Assembly: GCA_023376005.1 (NCBI GenBank) | Contig: CM042160.1 | Location: 88,026,955-88,090,954 of the forward strand | DNA: 64,000 nt | Reading direction: 5' to 3' | DNA from: Doryteuthis pealeii | Lineage: Eukaryota; Mollusca; Cephalopoda; Myopsida; Loliginidae | In this document: one piece after another, positions 10,486-20,425 of the stretch | Numbering within the stretch: position 1 is the first letter of the stretch | Layout: the number at the start of each line of letters is the position of its first letter | The notes under the pieces: model-generated | What the model was told of the DNA's origin: nothing | What the model saw: the letters and a program-made list of their open reading frames with translations, nothing else | The model's database searches: none | Translations under genes and position numbers: made by a program

Positions 10486-13400
10486 TCACACAAAGCTCTG
10501 GTGCTTGACACGAAGATGTCCATAACAAGCTCCATCTGAAGTAAACGTTTCCATACATCTCCAACAAATATGGATGCCACACGGACAGCTGACATGCTGA
10601 CAGCCGCCATCCTTTTGGATTATATTTTGGCAATTCGGACACATCCGACGATTCGCGGGATCTTCTTGCATCCACTTCCGTGTGTCCGCATCGACGCTTT
10701 TGCAGCTTTCATACATCTTGCAGGTAAGACCAAAATGATAGTCTACATGACAAGTGGTGCAATTTGTCACCTGGCACTGATAGCAAATGAATGGCTCACC
10801 AGTCGTTGTGATTTGATAAACACTACTACAGTCCGGTGTAATGCAGTACCGATATTTATTTGTGTTGACACTCATGAAATGTGACAAAGAACTATCTACT
10901 AATTTCTTCTGTGTTGTTATGGCCTTTTTGCAAAAATTTTCAAAGTCTTTCCAGCACATTTTCATATCGCATTCTTCGTGAGAACACACGAATGGAAACA
11001 TTTTTTCTTTCAGTGCCAAATGTACCATTTGGTTAAGGCACTCGGGACAATAGGGGTGACCACAAGACTCTAATCGATAGAACGACTCTAATTTCACCGG
11101 ACAAAAACATGCAACACACTCAATCTCGTCTTCATCTGGCTCGGACGACAAACCTGGAAGTTCATATAATAAGCTATTCAATTTTTCTATGCTTTTCTCG
11201 CACCCCCGGGCTTCGACAGTGTTTCGGTGCAGTTGAATTTGGCCCAGGTTCAATTCCACTTTTAGGCTCTCTAAATCTTCCCCATAGCGTAAGATCAGTT
11301 CTCTTTTAAGACCCTTGGGACGTCCACTATCACAGAGATCAAATTTTCGATGCACCATGCTCAACATCTTTTCAATGAAATTGTTCACTTCCGACTTCAA
11401 TTGAGTTCTCACCGATTCGGTACCTTGCAATACCAGTGTCATGTAACGGTAGTCGAGGAATGCTGAAGATCCTGGAATTTGTTTTTCAACCTCTTCAAGA
11501 AATGTACGTCCTTCTCTACTTATGAGTACACTAGTCGCTGAATTTAATCCGATCTCGATTCGATCACCCCTGATGACCTCATTTAGGTACTTTTTGACAC
11601 TGTTTAGTTTCTCTGCCGAGTTACTGTTTAATTTCAAACAGAAATTTCCGCTATTTAGTTTCTTTACAACATAATTAAGAGAACCGATAAACTCTTTGTC
11701 GATATTCTGAATTTCCTTACTGATTTCCTCTTTAAGGATCTCGTACACTTTTTGTATGATGATAATTTCACTACTGAACTTTGGAGTAAACTTGACAAGC
11801 TGCTCGTCCAGAAGGAGATGGAGACTTCTGGTTGGGATCACTTGGTTGCTCGGAAAATCTACCCATGCTGTATAATAAAAATCTTTTCTTCGGATATTTC
11901 TCATCTTGACGGTGTAAGAATCAGAGAACCTTTTCAATTGTTCTTCTATCTTAATTCTTACTGTGTTCTCTTCGTCTAGAATTTCTTTCGGTTCACTTCG
12001 AGGCAAAGAAATCTGGATATCACCATATAGGGTAATATTTTCAGTGAAGTGACGTCTTACGTCTTCCTCCTTCGTGTCCGGTGGAATGGACCCGAGAAAA
12101 AACTGGTTCATTTTTTTCTTACCGATTCTGATACGCCACGGTGAAATAGATAAATTTCTACGTGCATACATAAAATCATCTATATCAGTATACTCAACAA
12201 AACCGATTCCTTTTAGTGGCCGTCGTGTCCATGTTAGCTCGGCAGAACATTGGGAAAAGTTCTTAACATGGGAAGTGCAAGAAACTCCGATGATTTCATT
12301 ATCCGAAGAAGTGGACTGTAAACATTCTCTTGCAGAATCTAATGTTTTAAATGTAACGCAACCCCAACGATTATTATTTGAGGAGTTAAATGTCTTTATT
12401 CTTTCTATTTTCCCAAACTTTTCAAATTTATCTTCCACTCCTTTGACCCCAGTTTCTTCTGGGACATCTTTAACAATCACAGTGCGTGATTCCTGAGGCA
12501 TGATGACGTCCTTTATGCAACCCCCATTTTTTATCACAGCTTTGGGTGAGAGTTTATGCTCATCCAATTGAACCTCTTTCACCTCATCCTGCTGCCTAGT
12601 GACACGGCCAAGGATATCTTCCTCAACTAAACACTTCACGTTGGCGGAGACACTGTCCGTGGAAGAGACCGTTAACTTTGCCTTTCCTTTATGGAAATCA
12701 ACAAAGACGGATTCGTCGTTCACCTCCTCACGAATTTTTTGTTCCAGTTGCTTTAAACCGGAGAATCTTAACCCAATCAAGCACCGTGCAAACTGCTCGC
12801 CCAGGCCTCTATCGACAACAACCTTCACAGTCTGAGATTCAGCTTCGGTAATCTTCTCGCGAAAAAATGGACTCAACTCCTCCATCCAACTTTCCTGGAC
12901 AGAGAGAACAGTAAAAGCGAAATCACGCGACGTACTGATCAGATTCTGAAAAACGATCAAGTTTGGATTCAGATTGAGATTTCGAATAGACGACGATGGA
13001 TGAATGTGGACTTGTTTGCCCTGTTTCAGAGCCAGGTATCCAGCCTTTGGATGACCCAGGTAGACACAGGTGTTGCACTCAAAGGTAGTGAACAGGAGTT
13101 TTGCAATGGAATCTCTGTCAAATGTAAGCCTAGCTGGAAAATGCACATTACATTTTAGTTTATGCTTGAGGATGTCAAACACTTCCTTCATCTTTTCGGA
13201 AACTAGCTTCAGAGTTTTCTCATTTATAGCATTACTTTGGCACCAGTGTTTCTTACTTTTATTTTTTTCATCAAGATAATCTTGAAGCACGTGAAGCAAT
13301 GAAATCATATCCCCATATTCGTTATAAAAGGGCGAATGTTTATTCTTATTAAACTCCATCTCTTCATCATTTCTTCCTCGAAAGAAGACGTTACCGCTAA

Positions 13401-15153
13401 AGCCACTGAGGCAAGCGATACTCACAGCTTCTGTTACGATCTCTTGCTTTATGGCTTTTATGACAAATAGACTCATTTGCGGTTCAAATGGAAGCTCTGC
13501 AATTTGGTTACCGAGAGGTGTAATCTGTTCATTTGAAATAGCCCCTAAACTGTCCAGGAAATCAATCGTATCAGACAGAACGCTAGCTGGTGGGGCCTCA
13601 ACAAAGTCAAAATGTAACGGATGCGCCCCCATTTGAAAAAGCTTCAAAGCTGCCTTTGCTGGATGGATACGAAGAATTTCAGGCTTTGTGGATTGGCGCA
13701 TATTGAGGTAGTCATCCTCTGCATATAAACGAAAGCACTTGCCCTCTGAAGTACGCCCGGCTCGTCCTTTTCTCTGGTCGGCCGAACTACGACTGATGAA
13801 TCTGACGGCTAAAGTGTCTATCTTGCTGATTTCTTCAAAGAAGATTTCTTTGGCAAAACCTGTGTCTATTACATACTTGATGTTGGGTATTGTTATCGAC
13901 GTCTCTGCGCAGTTGGTGGCAAATACGATTTTTCGTTTGCCTTCTGGAGGTGGTTTAAAAACCTTTTGTTGTTCGTCAGCATCCAAACGACCATGCAACG
14001 ACAGGCACATGTAATCCTTTCTCTCAGACAGGGTAACACTGAACTTTCTGCTGCAAAATTCTGTTTCCTTAGGGGTTGGAAGAAATACGAGAATATCTCC
14101 TTCTTTTTCCTTTTGATGAACCTCAATAGCTTTCTTCACAGCAGCGTCTTCGTAACTTTTTATAAGTTGTTTACTTTCAATTTGTTTTTCCCATATGACA
14201 TTGACCGGAAAAGTGCGGCCAGGTACTTTTATCAGGCAACTTCCTGGGAAATAAGACAGAAAAATGCCGGGATCAATAGTGGCCGACATGACCACAAGTC
14301 TGAGTTCAGGCCGCCTGGTGAGGCACGACTTCACCATAGCGAGCAAAAGATCTGTATATATACTTCTTTCATGCACTTCATCAACAATTAAACACGAATA
14401 TGCGGAGAGTTGTTCATCCTTTTGAAATTCACAAAACATTTCATAATCGCTCATAAATATTATCCTTGTGCCTTTGTTCATTATCCGCTTGTTACCTGCT
14501 CGGTAACCAACATCTTGCCCGAAGGTGGTATGTAATTCAGAAGCAACGAACTTGGCCACACTCAATGCCGCTATCTTTCTTGGTTGCGTGCATGCAATCA
14601 AACCATGCTGGCTAAGGCCAGCGCTGTCAAAGTACTGCACTAACTGAGTACTTTTTCCCGAACCGGTTTCTCCCAATACAATAGTCACGTGATTGTTCTT
14701 GACGGCGTCCACAATTTTTGACCGTTGGGCGTAGATGGGGTATCCTTTGATTAAACGTTCACACTCAATTGAAAATTCTTTCTCGATAATTGGTATGAGA
14801 TCTCTGCCTCCGTTGGTCAGCTCTGCATTTGTTAATCTTGCTTCTAAACGTTGACTATGTATGGTGAACTCTGTCAGTTGATTGCGAAGCTCCTGTTCTT
14901 TATCAACCAGGACATTAATATTTTGTGAGTCTTTTGTACAATTAGTTAAAAGATTATCTCTGAAGCTGTGTAATTTAGACATGTGCTGCTTGAGAACACT
15001 TTTGCTTTGCATCTTAATTTTTTGCAGCAGTCTTTGAATATTGGAATCAAAACGGTGCTGTTCGTCATCCGGATGGTTTTGAGATTTCTTCGGTGGATAG
15101 GCAGCAGAATGTTTGACCGAACGATAGTAAAATTTTGAAGAATGTGATGACAT
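10486..15153 (-). CDS. DEAH-box helicase with RRM-like and RBR (RING-IBR-RING) E3 domains
   Basis: About 1,555 residues in one uninterrupted exon. Residue numbers count from the start at 15153. Helicase motif I GETGSGKST is at about 161-169, the DEAH box (here DEVH) at 258-261, SAT at 290-292 and QRKGRAGR at 460-467. HA2/OB-like regions run to about 760, with RRM-like segments at about 890-950 and just after. The C-terminal RBR has RING1 from about 1346, IBR about 1425-1480 and RING2 about 1505-1540. The expected catalytic cysteine of RING2 is at about 1518 (KDGGC). By family, the helicase part would bind or remodel RNA with ATP, and the RBR would take ubiquitin from an E2 through a cysteine thioester. 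Plants have the same order in DEAH11/DEAH12; an RNA-triggered ubiquitin ligase is only an inference. The ORF stays open to 15282, but that extension is intron and repeat. A splice acceptor at 15196 makes 15153 the likely start, although no stop separates it from the exon edge, so an upstream coding exon is possible. Confidence 0.93.
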   Translation of the reverse strand: MSSHSSKFYYRSVKHSAAYPPKKSQNHPDDEQHRFDSNIQRLLQKIKMQSKSVLKQHMSKLHSFRDNLLTNCTKDSQNINVLVDKEQELRNQLTEFTIHSQRLEARLTNAELTNGGRDLIPIIEKEFSIECERLIKGYPIYAQRSKIVDAVKNNHVTIVLGETGSGKSTQLVQYFDSAGLSQHGLIACTQPRKIAALSVAKFVASELHTTFGQDVGYRAGNKRIMNKGTRIIFMSDYEMFCEFQKDEQLSAYSCLIVDEVHERSIYTDLLLAMVKSCLTRRPELRLVVMSATIDPGIFLSYFPGSCLIKVPGRTFPVNVIWEKQIESKQLIKSYEDAAVKKAIEVHQKEKEGDILVFLPTPKETEFCSRKFSVTLSERKDYMCLSLHGRLDADEQQKVFKPPPEGKRKIVFATNCAETSITIPNIKYVIDTGFAKEIFFEEISKIDTLAVRFISRSSADQRKGRAGRTSEGKCFRLYAEDDYLNMRQSTKPEILRIHPAKAALKLFQMGAHPLHFDFVEAPPASVLSDTIDFLDSLGAISNEQITPLGNQIAELPFEPQMSLFVIKAIKQEIVTEAVSIACLSGFSGNVFFRGRNDEEMEFNKNKHSPFYNEYGDMISLLHVLQDYLDEKNKSKKHWCQSNAINEKTLKLVSEKMKEVFDILKHKLKCNVHFPARLTFDRDSIAKLLFTTFECNTCVYLGHPKAGYLALKQGKQVHIHPSSSIRNLNLNPNLIVFQNLISTSRDFAFTVLSVQESWMEELSPFFREKITEAESQTVKVVVDRGLGEQFARCLIGLRFSGLKQLEQKIREEVNDESVFVDFHKGKAKLTVSSTDSVSANVKCLVEEDILGRVTRQQDEVKEVQLDEHKLSPKAVIKNGGCIKDVIMPQESRTVIVKDVPEETGVKGVEDKFEKFGKIERIKTFNSSNNNRWGCVTFKTLDSARECLQSTSSDNEIIGVSCTSHVKNFSQCSAELTWTRRPLKGIGFVEYTDIDDFMYARRNLSISPWRIRIGKKKMNQFFLGSIPPDTKEEDVRRHFTENITLYGDIQISLPRSEPKEILDEENTVRIKIEEQLKRFSDSYTVKMRNIRRKDFYYTAWVDFPSNQVIPTRSLHLLLDEQLVKFTPKFSSEIIIIQKVYEILKEEISKEIQNIDKEFIGSLNYVVKKLNSGNFCLKLNSNSAEKLNSVKKYLNEVIRGDRIEIGLNSATSVLISREGRTFLEEVEKQIPGSSAFLDYRYMTLVLQGTESVRTQLKSEVNNFIEKMLSMVHRKFDLCDSGRPKGLKRELILRYGEDLESLKVELNLGQIQLHRNTVEARGCEKSIEKLNSLLYELPGLSSEPDEDEIECVACFCPVKLESFYRLESCGHPYCPECLNQMVHLALKEKMFPFVCSHEECDMKMCWKDFENFCKKAITTQKKLVDSSLSHFMSVNTNKYRYCITPDCSSVYQITTTGEPFICYQCQVTNCTTCHVDYHFGLTCKMYESCKSVDADTRKWMQEDPANRRMCPNCQNIIQKDGGCQHVSCPCGIHICWRCMETFTSDGACYGHLRVKHQSFV

Positions 15154-15215
15154 TGTGTTTATTTTCTTTTCCTTTGGAATTTGTAGAAACTCTTCCTGAA
15201 AGAACACAAAAAAAA
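15154..15215 (-). promoter_or_regulatory. 3' splice site and 5' leader of the helicase-RBR gene
   Basis: On the minus strand a pyrimidine-rich run ends in TTCTTTCAG with AG at 15197-15196, so the exon starts at 15195, 42 nt before the ATG at 15153. It implies at least one upstream exon that I could not place. Confidence 0.7.
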
Positions 15216-15221
15216 ACAACA

Positions 15222-15862
15222 TCTTATTATAATGGAGATTGTGTGTTTTTCTGTCTGTAACCGAAACTATATTACTACTCAAGTCACAATTCCCTTTGTT
15301 ATTTACATCATATTCTCCATAATTTTATTTTTATTTAAACCTCAATTATTAATAAAATTGTTTTACAATATCAATACTGTTAGGCTTCATCTACATACTA
15401 ACAACATGCAATTGTACTTATATATACAACAAAATAGAGGTTTACAGTGTTAACGGGAAGGCTAATTTGCATATTAATATTAAAAATTTGATTTTAATAG
15501 ATATCTGCTTAGTATTATTGATTTCTAATTGTTTGGTTTTATCTTATTGTATATGAGCAAAAATCTCGGGGATAAATCTTAAAAGAAATCATTAACAAGA
15601 ATAAATAACTGTAATTTTATTCTTTATTTCCTATTTTAACTAAATAGTTGAATTAGAAAAATTTACCAATGAAATACGGGAGTAAGGGAATCTGATGGAA
15701 GAGTTAGTTCCAAATTTGTTCTATTTTTTAATCATACCCCCTCTGTTCCAAATCTTTTTATCTGCATTCTTATTCAGTTTCATTAGCCTTTCTAATTTAA
15801 TATAATATTTTATTACATTTAAACTTAAATACTTGCACCTGGAGGGTGCGTATATTTGCTAA
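15222..15862 (+). mobile_element. Helitron-like non-autonomous element, copy 1
   Basis: It starts with TC after an A and ends with a GC hairpin (about 15837-15851) about 7 nt before CTAA, followed by T. Copies lie at 37794-38410 (+) and 51770-52409 (-), about 80-90% alike by eye over their full length, with the same two ends. A TC start, a 3' hairpin, a CTRR end and A/T flanks are the marks of Helitrons. It sits in the intron just upstream of the helicase-RBR coding exon. Confidence 0.6.
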
Positions 15863-15884
15863 TTAAAATTAACATAACTTAAAG

Positions 15885-16025
15885 GAAGCGCAGTGGTGTA
15901 CTGGTTAGAGTCGTAGAAAATGGACTCGTCAACCTGAGTTCAATTTCTGGATGAAGCCACAGTTGACATAGTGCTAATACCCTTGGGAAAGGTATGAATC
16001 CAACTATTCTCTAAACTACCCTAAA
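15885..16025 (+). repeat. tRNA-derived SINE (family S1)
   Basis: The head reads like a tRNA: an A-box region around 'tggtgtactggttaga' and a B-box-like 'gttcaatttc'. The body 'acccttgggaaaggtatgaa' recurs at 18975-19000 and, inverted, at about 17620-17645. Confidence 0.65.
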
Positions 16026-16231
16026 TTGAATACTCGGATTGTAGTTAATTTTTATAAACAAAAATATTTATATAAAAATAAGAAATAATTAACTGGTCGG
16101 TTTAGTGGCAGTTACACTCTATGTATTCCCTTTTAATTAATGTAATAAATTAAATTAACTTCAAAACAGAAACTGGCCTGTTGAGTAAACTGCGTGTCTA
16201 TGACGAGTGAATAGATAATTCTAAAACGAGA

Positions 16232-16735
16232 ATGTCTCATCTTCTGATAAAAACAGCAGTGATCCTCACATATATACTTTTTTCTTTCTCCCTCTCTTTT
16301 TTTCTTACTCTATCTTCCTCATCTCTCTCTCTCTCTCTCTCTCCTTCTCTTACCCCCTCCGTATTTATCTTTCTTTCTCTCTATCTCATCTCTCTTTCTC
16401 TCTTTATTTTTCTCTCTCTTTCTCATCTCTACTTCTTCTGTCTCTTTTTCGTATATCTCGCATCCATTCTCTTTTCTTTCTGACACACTCTCTCTCTTTT
16501 TTTCTCTCGCTCCCCCTCTCCCTCTTTCTTTCTTACCTATCTATCTATCTATCTATCTATCTATCACAAATATTTCCATCTTTCTGACTCTGTTTTCTTT
16601 CTGTCTCTTTTGCCCCCCCCTCTCTTCTTTGTATCTTGTTTTTTTCTCTCTCTCTATTTCTGTTTCTGTCTGTCTGTCTCTGTCTCTGTCTCTGTGTCTG
16701 TGTCTCTCTCTCTCTCGCTCGCTCAATTATGTCTT
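16232..16735. repeat. Pyrimidine-rich low-complexity tract
   Basis: (CT)n, (CTAT)n near 16541-16563 and (CTGT)n stretches. The ORFs over it are S/L/F-rich translations of the repeat. Confidence 0.85.
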
Positions 16736-17084
16736 CGCCTAGTTGTCGCCTCCTGTATCACTCCAGTTCCCAACGTTTACAATTATTTCAACGCGTGTAT
16801 TTTCCGAAAAACAATGCCGAAACCCGGGGGTATCAAACTGGGAATATCGAAAATCGTGACTCAGTGGGTTAGGGTTTTCTGGGCTCAGCGCGAAGAGCTA
16901 TTCCATTTCTTTATTAGCTGAAATAATTTTTAGCAATTGCTAGATTACATTTTGTAAACGAAAGCATATTTTTTCTAAGTTTGATCATGCCATGGGATGG
17001 GGTGTGTGTGTGTGTGTGTGTGTGTTAAAAACTGTTAAATTTTTTTTTTTCCCGTAGTTTTCAATTTCTTGGTCTTATTTTGAC
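16736..17084. other. Intergenic, no gene
   Basis: Holds a (GT)n tract at 17002-17024 and a T-run at 17040-17050. Nothing else is recognised. Confidence 0.4.
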
Positions 17085-17165
17085 CTAAGGCCAGAAGTAT
17101 GGGGGGCACCCAGTGAGAACCAAAGCCACTGGTCTGCTAGTCTGGCTTACCACGTGAGGTGACCA
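17085..17165 (-). repeat. SINE fragment (family S2)
   Basis: 'ggccagaagtatggggggca' is the inverted match of about 50005-50030, the 3' part of the SINE at 49935-50050. Confidence 0.55.
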
Positions 17166-17410
17166 TATGAGTATACCGAAAAGTATATGAAATTTTCCGT
17201 TTTAAAATGAGCAACAGACTGCATTATTTTCCTGAATTGCATTTTTAATAGTTTTTTATTTTTTTAATTTTTTTTTTTTAATATATGATTAATTTATACC
17301 CCGTTTATATTTTTATTTAGCTTTTCTTATGGAAAATAAGGGGTAAAAATATTTTTACTCTCCCCCTCTCGGACGAAAATAGGGTAAGGATTTTATTGAA
17401 CTTTATTTTC

Positions 17411-17412
<2 letters not shown>

Positions 17413-17451
<39 letters not shown>
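17413..17451. repeat. (TA)n microsatellite
   Basis: About 19 TA repeats next to a SINE. Confidence 0.95.
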
Positions 17452-17454
<3 letters not shown>

Positions 17455-17455
<1 letters not shown>

Positions 17456-17735
17456 AACCCCTCCGCATGAGCAGGATGTGACACAAGGTCAATTTCTTAA
17501 GCGGAGTTCAACAGGTTTGAATTCAGAGTTTTCCTTCTCCTAGACGGGTTGCTTAACCAAGGTTAAAGAGCCCAGTCTGCCCTACAATTTATCCATAGCT
17601 GGAGGGAGAGTAGAATTCATTTCTTTCCCAAGGGTATTAGCGCTAAGTGAAATGCAATTACCATATCCAGGATTTGAACTTGAGGCGACGAGTCCATTTC
17701 CCATGACTTTAACAATTACACCACGCGCTTCCATA
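17455..17735 (-). repeat. tRNA-derived SINE (family S1), near full length
   Basis: On the minus strand the tRNA-like head (17735 to about 17670) carries a B-box-like motif within 'gttcaaatcctgg', then the body, ending in 'tcctgctcatgcggaggggt'. The same body is on the plus strand at 18970-19165. It ends next to a TA tract. Confidence 0.7.
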
Positions 17736-17944
17736 ATTTAATTATTTATTTTCCTTTAAAAAAGGATGTGGACTCAGTCAGTGTACAAACAAAAATACAC
17801 ACATACAGAATCTTTCTTTTATATATATAGATTTATAGTAAAATGTTTTTTTTTTATTCGTTTATCTAAGAAGTGATTTGAAACTGGAGAATAAAATATA
17901 ATATAAAAATAAAAATGAAAAAAAAAAAAACAAAAAACAAACTC
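17736..17944. other. AT-rich spacer, no gene
   Basis: A-rich with a short TA tract at 17820-17828. Nothing recognised. Confidence 0.4.
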
Positions 17945-18440
17945 CCATGAGCCTTCACCGGAAGAACCCTCCGCGCATATGCGACAAAAAGGACTGACAT
18001 TCCATCACCAAAAGAATATCTCGGCCATTCGAGTTTAGGCCTGAACTGTGCGTATGCGTGTAGTCACTTCCTTGGCCAGGGGGATATCCCTTTGCCACGG
18101 GCGATTATGACCAGCCAATAAAGCCTAAATCACAAAACCTCCTTCTGTCTCTGTCCCTTTCTTTTCGTTCCTTAAATTCATTAAACCGTAAAACAACCAA
18201 ACTTCTTCCTACTCTATAATCTTGGCCATTCATGTTTAGGCCTTAACAGGGTCTAGTCACTCCTACTAGCCAGGGAGAGATTCCCTTGCCACAGGCGACT
18301 ATGACCGGTGAATATAGCCTAAATCATAAAACTACCTTCTGCCTTTGTCTCTTTCTTTTTCATTCCCTCAATTCCTTCCTTTTCAGCACGACTACCAAAT
18401 GAGATGGGGTTGTTGGGATTGTCTGCCCTTTGTCTGGAAG
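17945..18440 (-). repeat. Repeat family S3 with internal duplication
   Basis: A module (Cs and 'ggccattcgagtttaggcct', then 'cccttgccac', then 'aataaagcctaaatca') occurs at 17995-18145 and again at 18225-18335. The plus-strand copy is 29985-30270. No coding potential. Confidence 0.65.
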
Positions 18441-18969
18441 AGTTATCTTCCCACTGGGTTTCCATTTCTGACCACCAGGGGTCTGTAGTATTTAAGCGCC
18501 GGATTCAAACTCTCTCACTCTCTTTTCTCCTTCTTCTGGGACTGGACAACATGGGTTAGACATTTGTGTCTACACCCCACCCTCGTGGGGGCCTCTAGTC
18601 CCCACCTACGGACTAAGTCAGTAAGTGACTTCAACCATATGTAATATCTTTAACTCCTATATTTTATATGTATATTTATGTATCTCTTTTATACCTAAAT
18701 ATTGTATTTCCATTCATGAATGTGTCCTTTTATTATATCTTATTTGTATTCTCTACTATGTATCTTGTATTTCATGTTATATGTTATTCCATGTGCTTTT
18801 GATTAAAGTCCATCTTGTTATATGTGTAACACCCTCGTTGGAGTTTGTTTCATTTCAACAAGTTATAACATTATTATAACCTTGAATCTTACAGGGTTAA
18901 AATCAAAAACAACACACAAGAATATCCAGCTACCTTTAAACCTTAAAAACACCCTAAAGCTCTTACCAC
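18441..18969. other. Intergenic, no gene recognised
   Basis: AT-rich; the ORFs at 18625-18879 and 18822-19031 have no recognisable domain and run into SINE sequence. Confidence 0.4.
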
Positions 18970-19165
18970 CCCATAATACTCTTGGGGAAGGTATGCATTC
19001 AACTACTCTCCCTCCAGCTATGGGTAAATAGTAAGGCAGACTGGGCTCTTTAACCATGGCAAGGTTACCAGTCTAAGAGAAGGAATACTCTGAATTCAAA
19101 CCTGTTAAAACTCTGCTTGACAAATTGACCTTGTGTCACATCCTGCTCGTGTGGAGTGGTTGGTA
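18970..19165 (+). repeat. SINE body (family S1), head missing
   Basis: The same sequence as the body of the 17455-17735 SINE, opposite strand. A short TA tract follows at 19167-19180. Confidence 0.65.
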
Positions 19166-19209
19166 AATATATATATATATAAAAGTAATTGGTAATTTGC
19201 TTGAAGCAT

Positions 19210-19440
19210 TGTTAAGTATGTTATAAAATAATAAAATTCGAAGGCAATACAATGCGTAAAAAATAAAGACAAAAAGATGTTTTATATGTCTAATCGATTT
19301 CAAAGCAAAGCTTTATCATCAGAGTGTATTTTCAGAAATTACACTCTGATGATAAAGCTTTGCTTTGAAATCGATTAGACATATAAAACATCTTTTTGTC
19401 TTTATTTTTTTACGCATTGTATTGCCTTCGAATTTTATTA
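19210..19440. repeat. Near-perfect foldback with hammerhead-like cores
   Basis: Arms of about 100 bp (19225-19325 and 19338-19440) are nearly perfect inverted copies around a short loop. On the plus strand CTGATGA (19346-19352), a 5-bp stem II (AAAGC 19354-19358 with GCTTT 19362-19366) and GAAA (19367-19370) follow the hammerhead order, and the minus arm mirrors it. Stem III is at best 2 bp with a long loop, and stem I is poor. Confidence 0.6.
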
Positions 19441-19510
19441 TTATATATATGTATGTTTAGCTCAATCTATAGAGCGTCCACTTAGGAAACACAAGTTTCC
19501 TGGTTCAATA
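19441..19510 (+). repeat. tRNA-like SINE fragment
   Basis: 'tttagctcaatctatagagc' resembles a tRNA A box, and 'ctggttcaat' a B box. It is too divergent for a tRNA gene. Confidence 0.4.
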
Positions 19511-19597
19511 TGCAATACAACACGACATTCTAGAAAATGATTTAACATTTGAAAATCTTTTTTTTTTAATAGGCAAAACAATCACAAAACGGCTAAA

Positions 19598-19960
19598 CTT
19601 GCACAAAGGTGTCAAAATTAGGGTGACCCAGAAAAAACAGAACCCACAAAATTTGTAATCATACTGTTAATTTTAACTATGGGTGTCTAAGGTGTAGGGT
19701 TAGGGTTGGGGTTTAGGGTTAGTTTAATGGGAAAATAAATAAATAATTTGGTTTCTGTTTTTACTGGGTCACCCTGTATACTGGTGACCCAGAAAAAACA
19801 GAACCCACAAATTTGTAATAAAACTGTTCATTTTTAACTAGGAGGGGTTAGGGTTAGGGTTAGGGTTTAAGGTTAGTTTAATGGGAAAATAAATAAATAA
19901 CTTGGGTTCTGTTTTTTCTGGGTCGCCCTAATTTTGACACCTTTGTGTAAGTTCAGCCCG
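19598..19960. mobile_element. TIR element with nested palindromes and TTAGGG tracts
   Basis: Outer inverted ends of about 50 bp (around 19598-19650 and 19905-19955) contain 'caaaggtgtcaaaattaggg' and its complement. Inside are two tandem hairpins, each bounded by 'gtgacccagaaaaaacag' and its complement, each with a short (TTAGGG)n-like run (19695-19725 and 19846-19885). It is a MITE-like element; the telomere-like repeats are internal to it. Confidence 0.65.
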
Positions 19961-20029
19961 CGAAACTTATACATTATATTAAACAAAATGTCCTGGGTAT
20001 GGCGTTAACCTGGATCTAGTGGTGAAATT

Positions 20030-20295
20030 CAAATTTTGGAGCTCTGAGGATTGTGGAGTACCTCTTTATCGCCATTACTCCACTCAGACCCAGAGTGATA
20101 GTACAAGTACCTGTTAGGGTCGCATTTATCGGTTAAATAGACTTTTTAAAAAAGGAGTTCAATAAATGTTTTTTAAAAATTGACTGAGAAAAAACCAAAA
20201 ATGAATACCCAACAAGAATGATTAAAATAAAACATATTCGACGTAAAATAACCCAATAAGCGTTACCATGCCGTAAAATTCAGACAACTACAAAA
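20030..20295 (-). repeat. Repeat family X
   Basis: Matches 62990-63255 in order, ending in 'accatgccgtaaaat', the family terminus. Confidence 0.6.
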
Positions 20296-20319
20296 TATAA
20301 TTAGTAAGTAAGAAAATCA

Positions 20320-20425
20320 TTTTTTTTTTTTATCAACATATTTTCGGCAAGCAAAAAATAAACATTTTTAGAAGAGTCTTCTAAAAGGTTTATTTTTTGC
20401 TTGCCGAAAATATGTTGATAAAATT
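20320..20425. repeat. Hairpin, ~45-bp arms
   Basis: 'atcaacatattttcggcaag' at 20332 and its complement ending near 20420 enclose an 'agaagagtcttct' palindrome. No hammerhead core. Confidence 0.7.

Noticed and set aside
15154..15282. N-terminal extension of the helicase-RBR protein to 15282
   Set aside because: It crosses a good splice acceptor and runs into the Helitron-like repeat, whose translation also appears at 37804 and 52300.
19695..19885. Chromosome-end or fusion site from TTAGGG repeats
   Set aside because: Runs are short and lie symmetrically inside a repeated TIR element.
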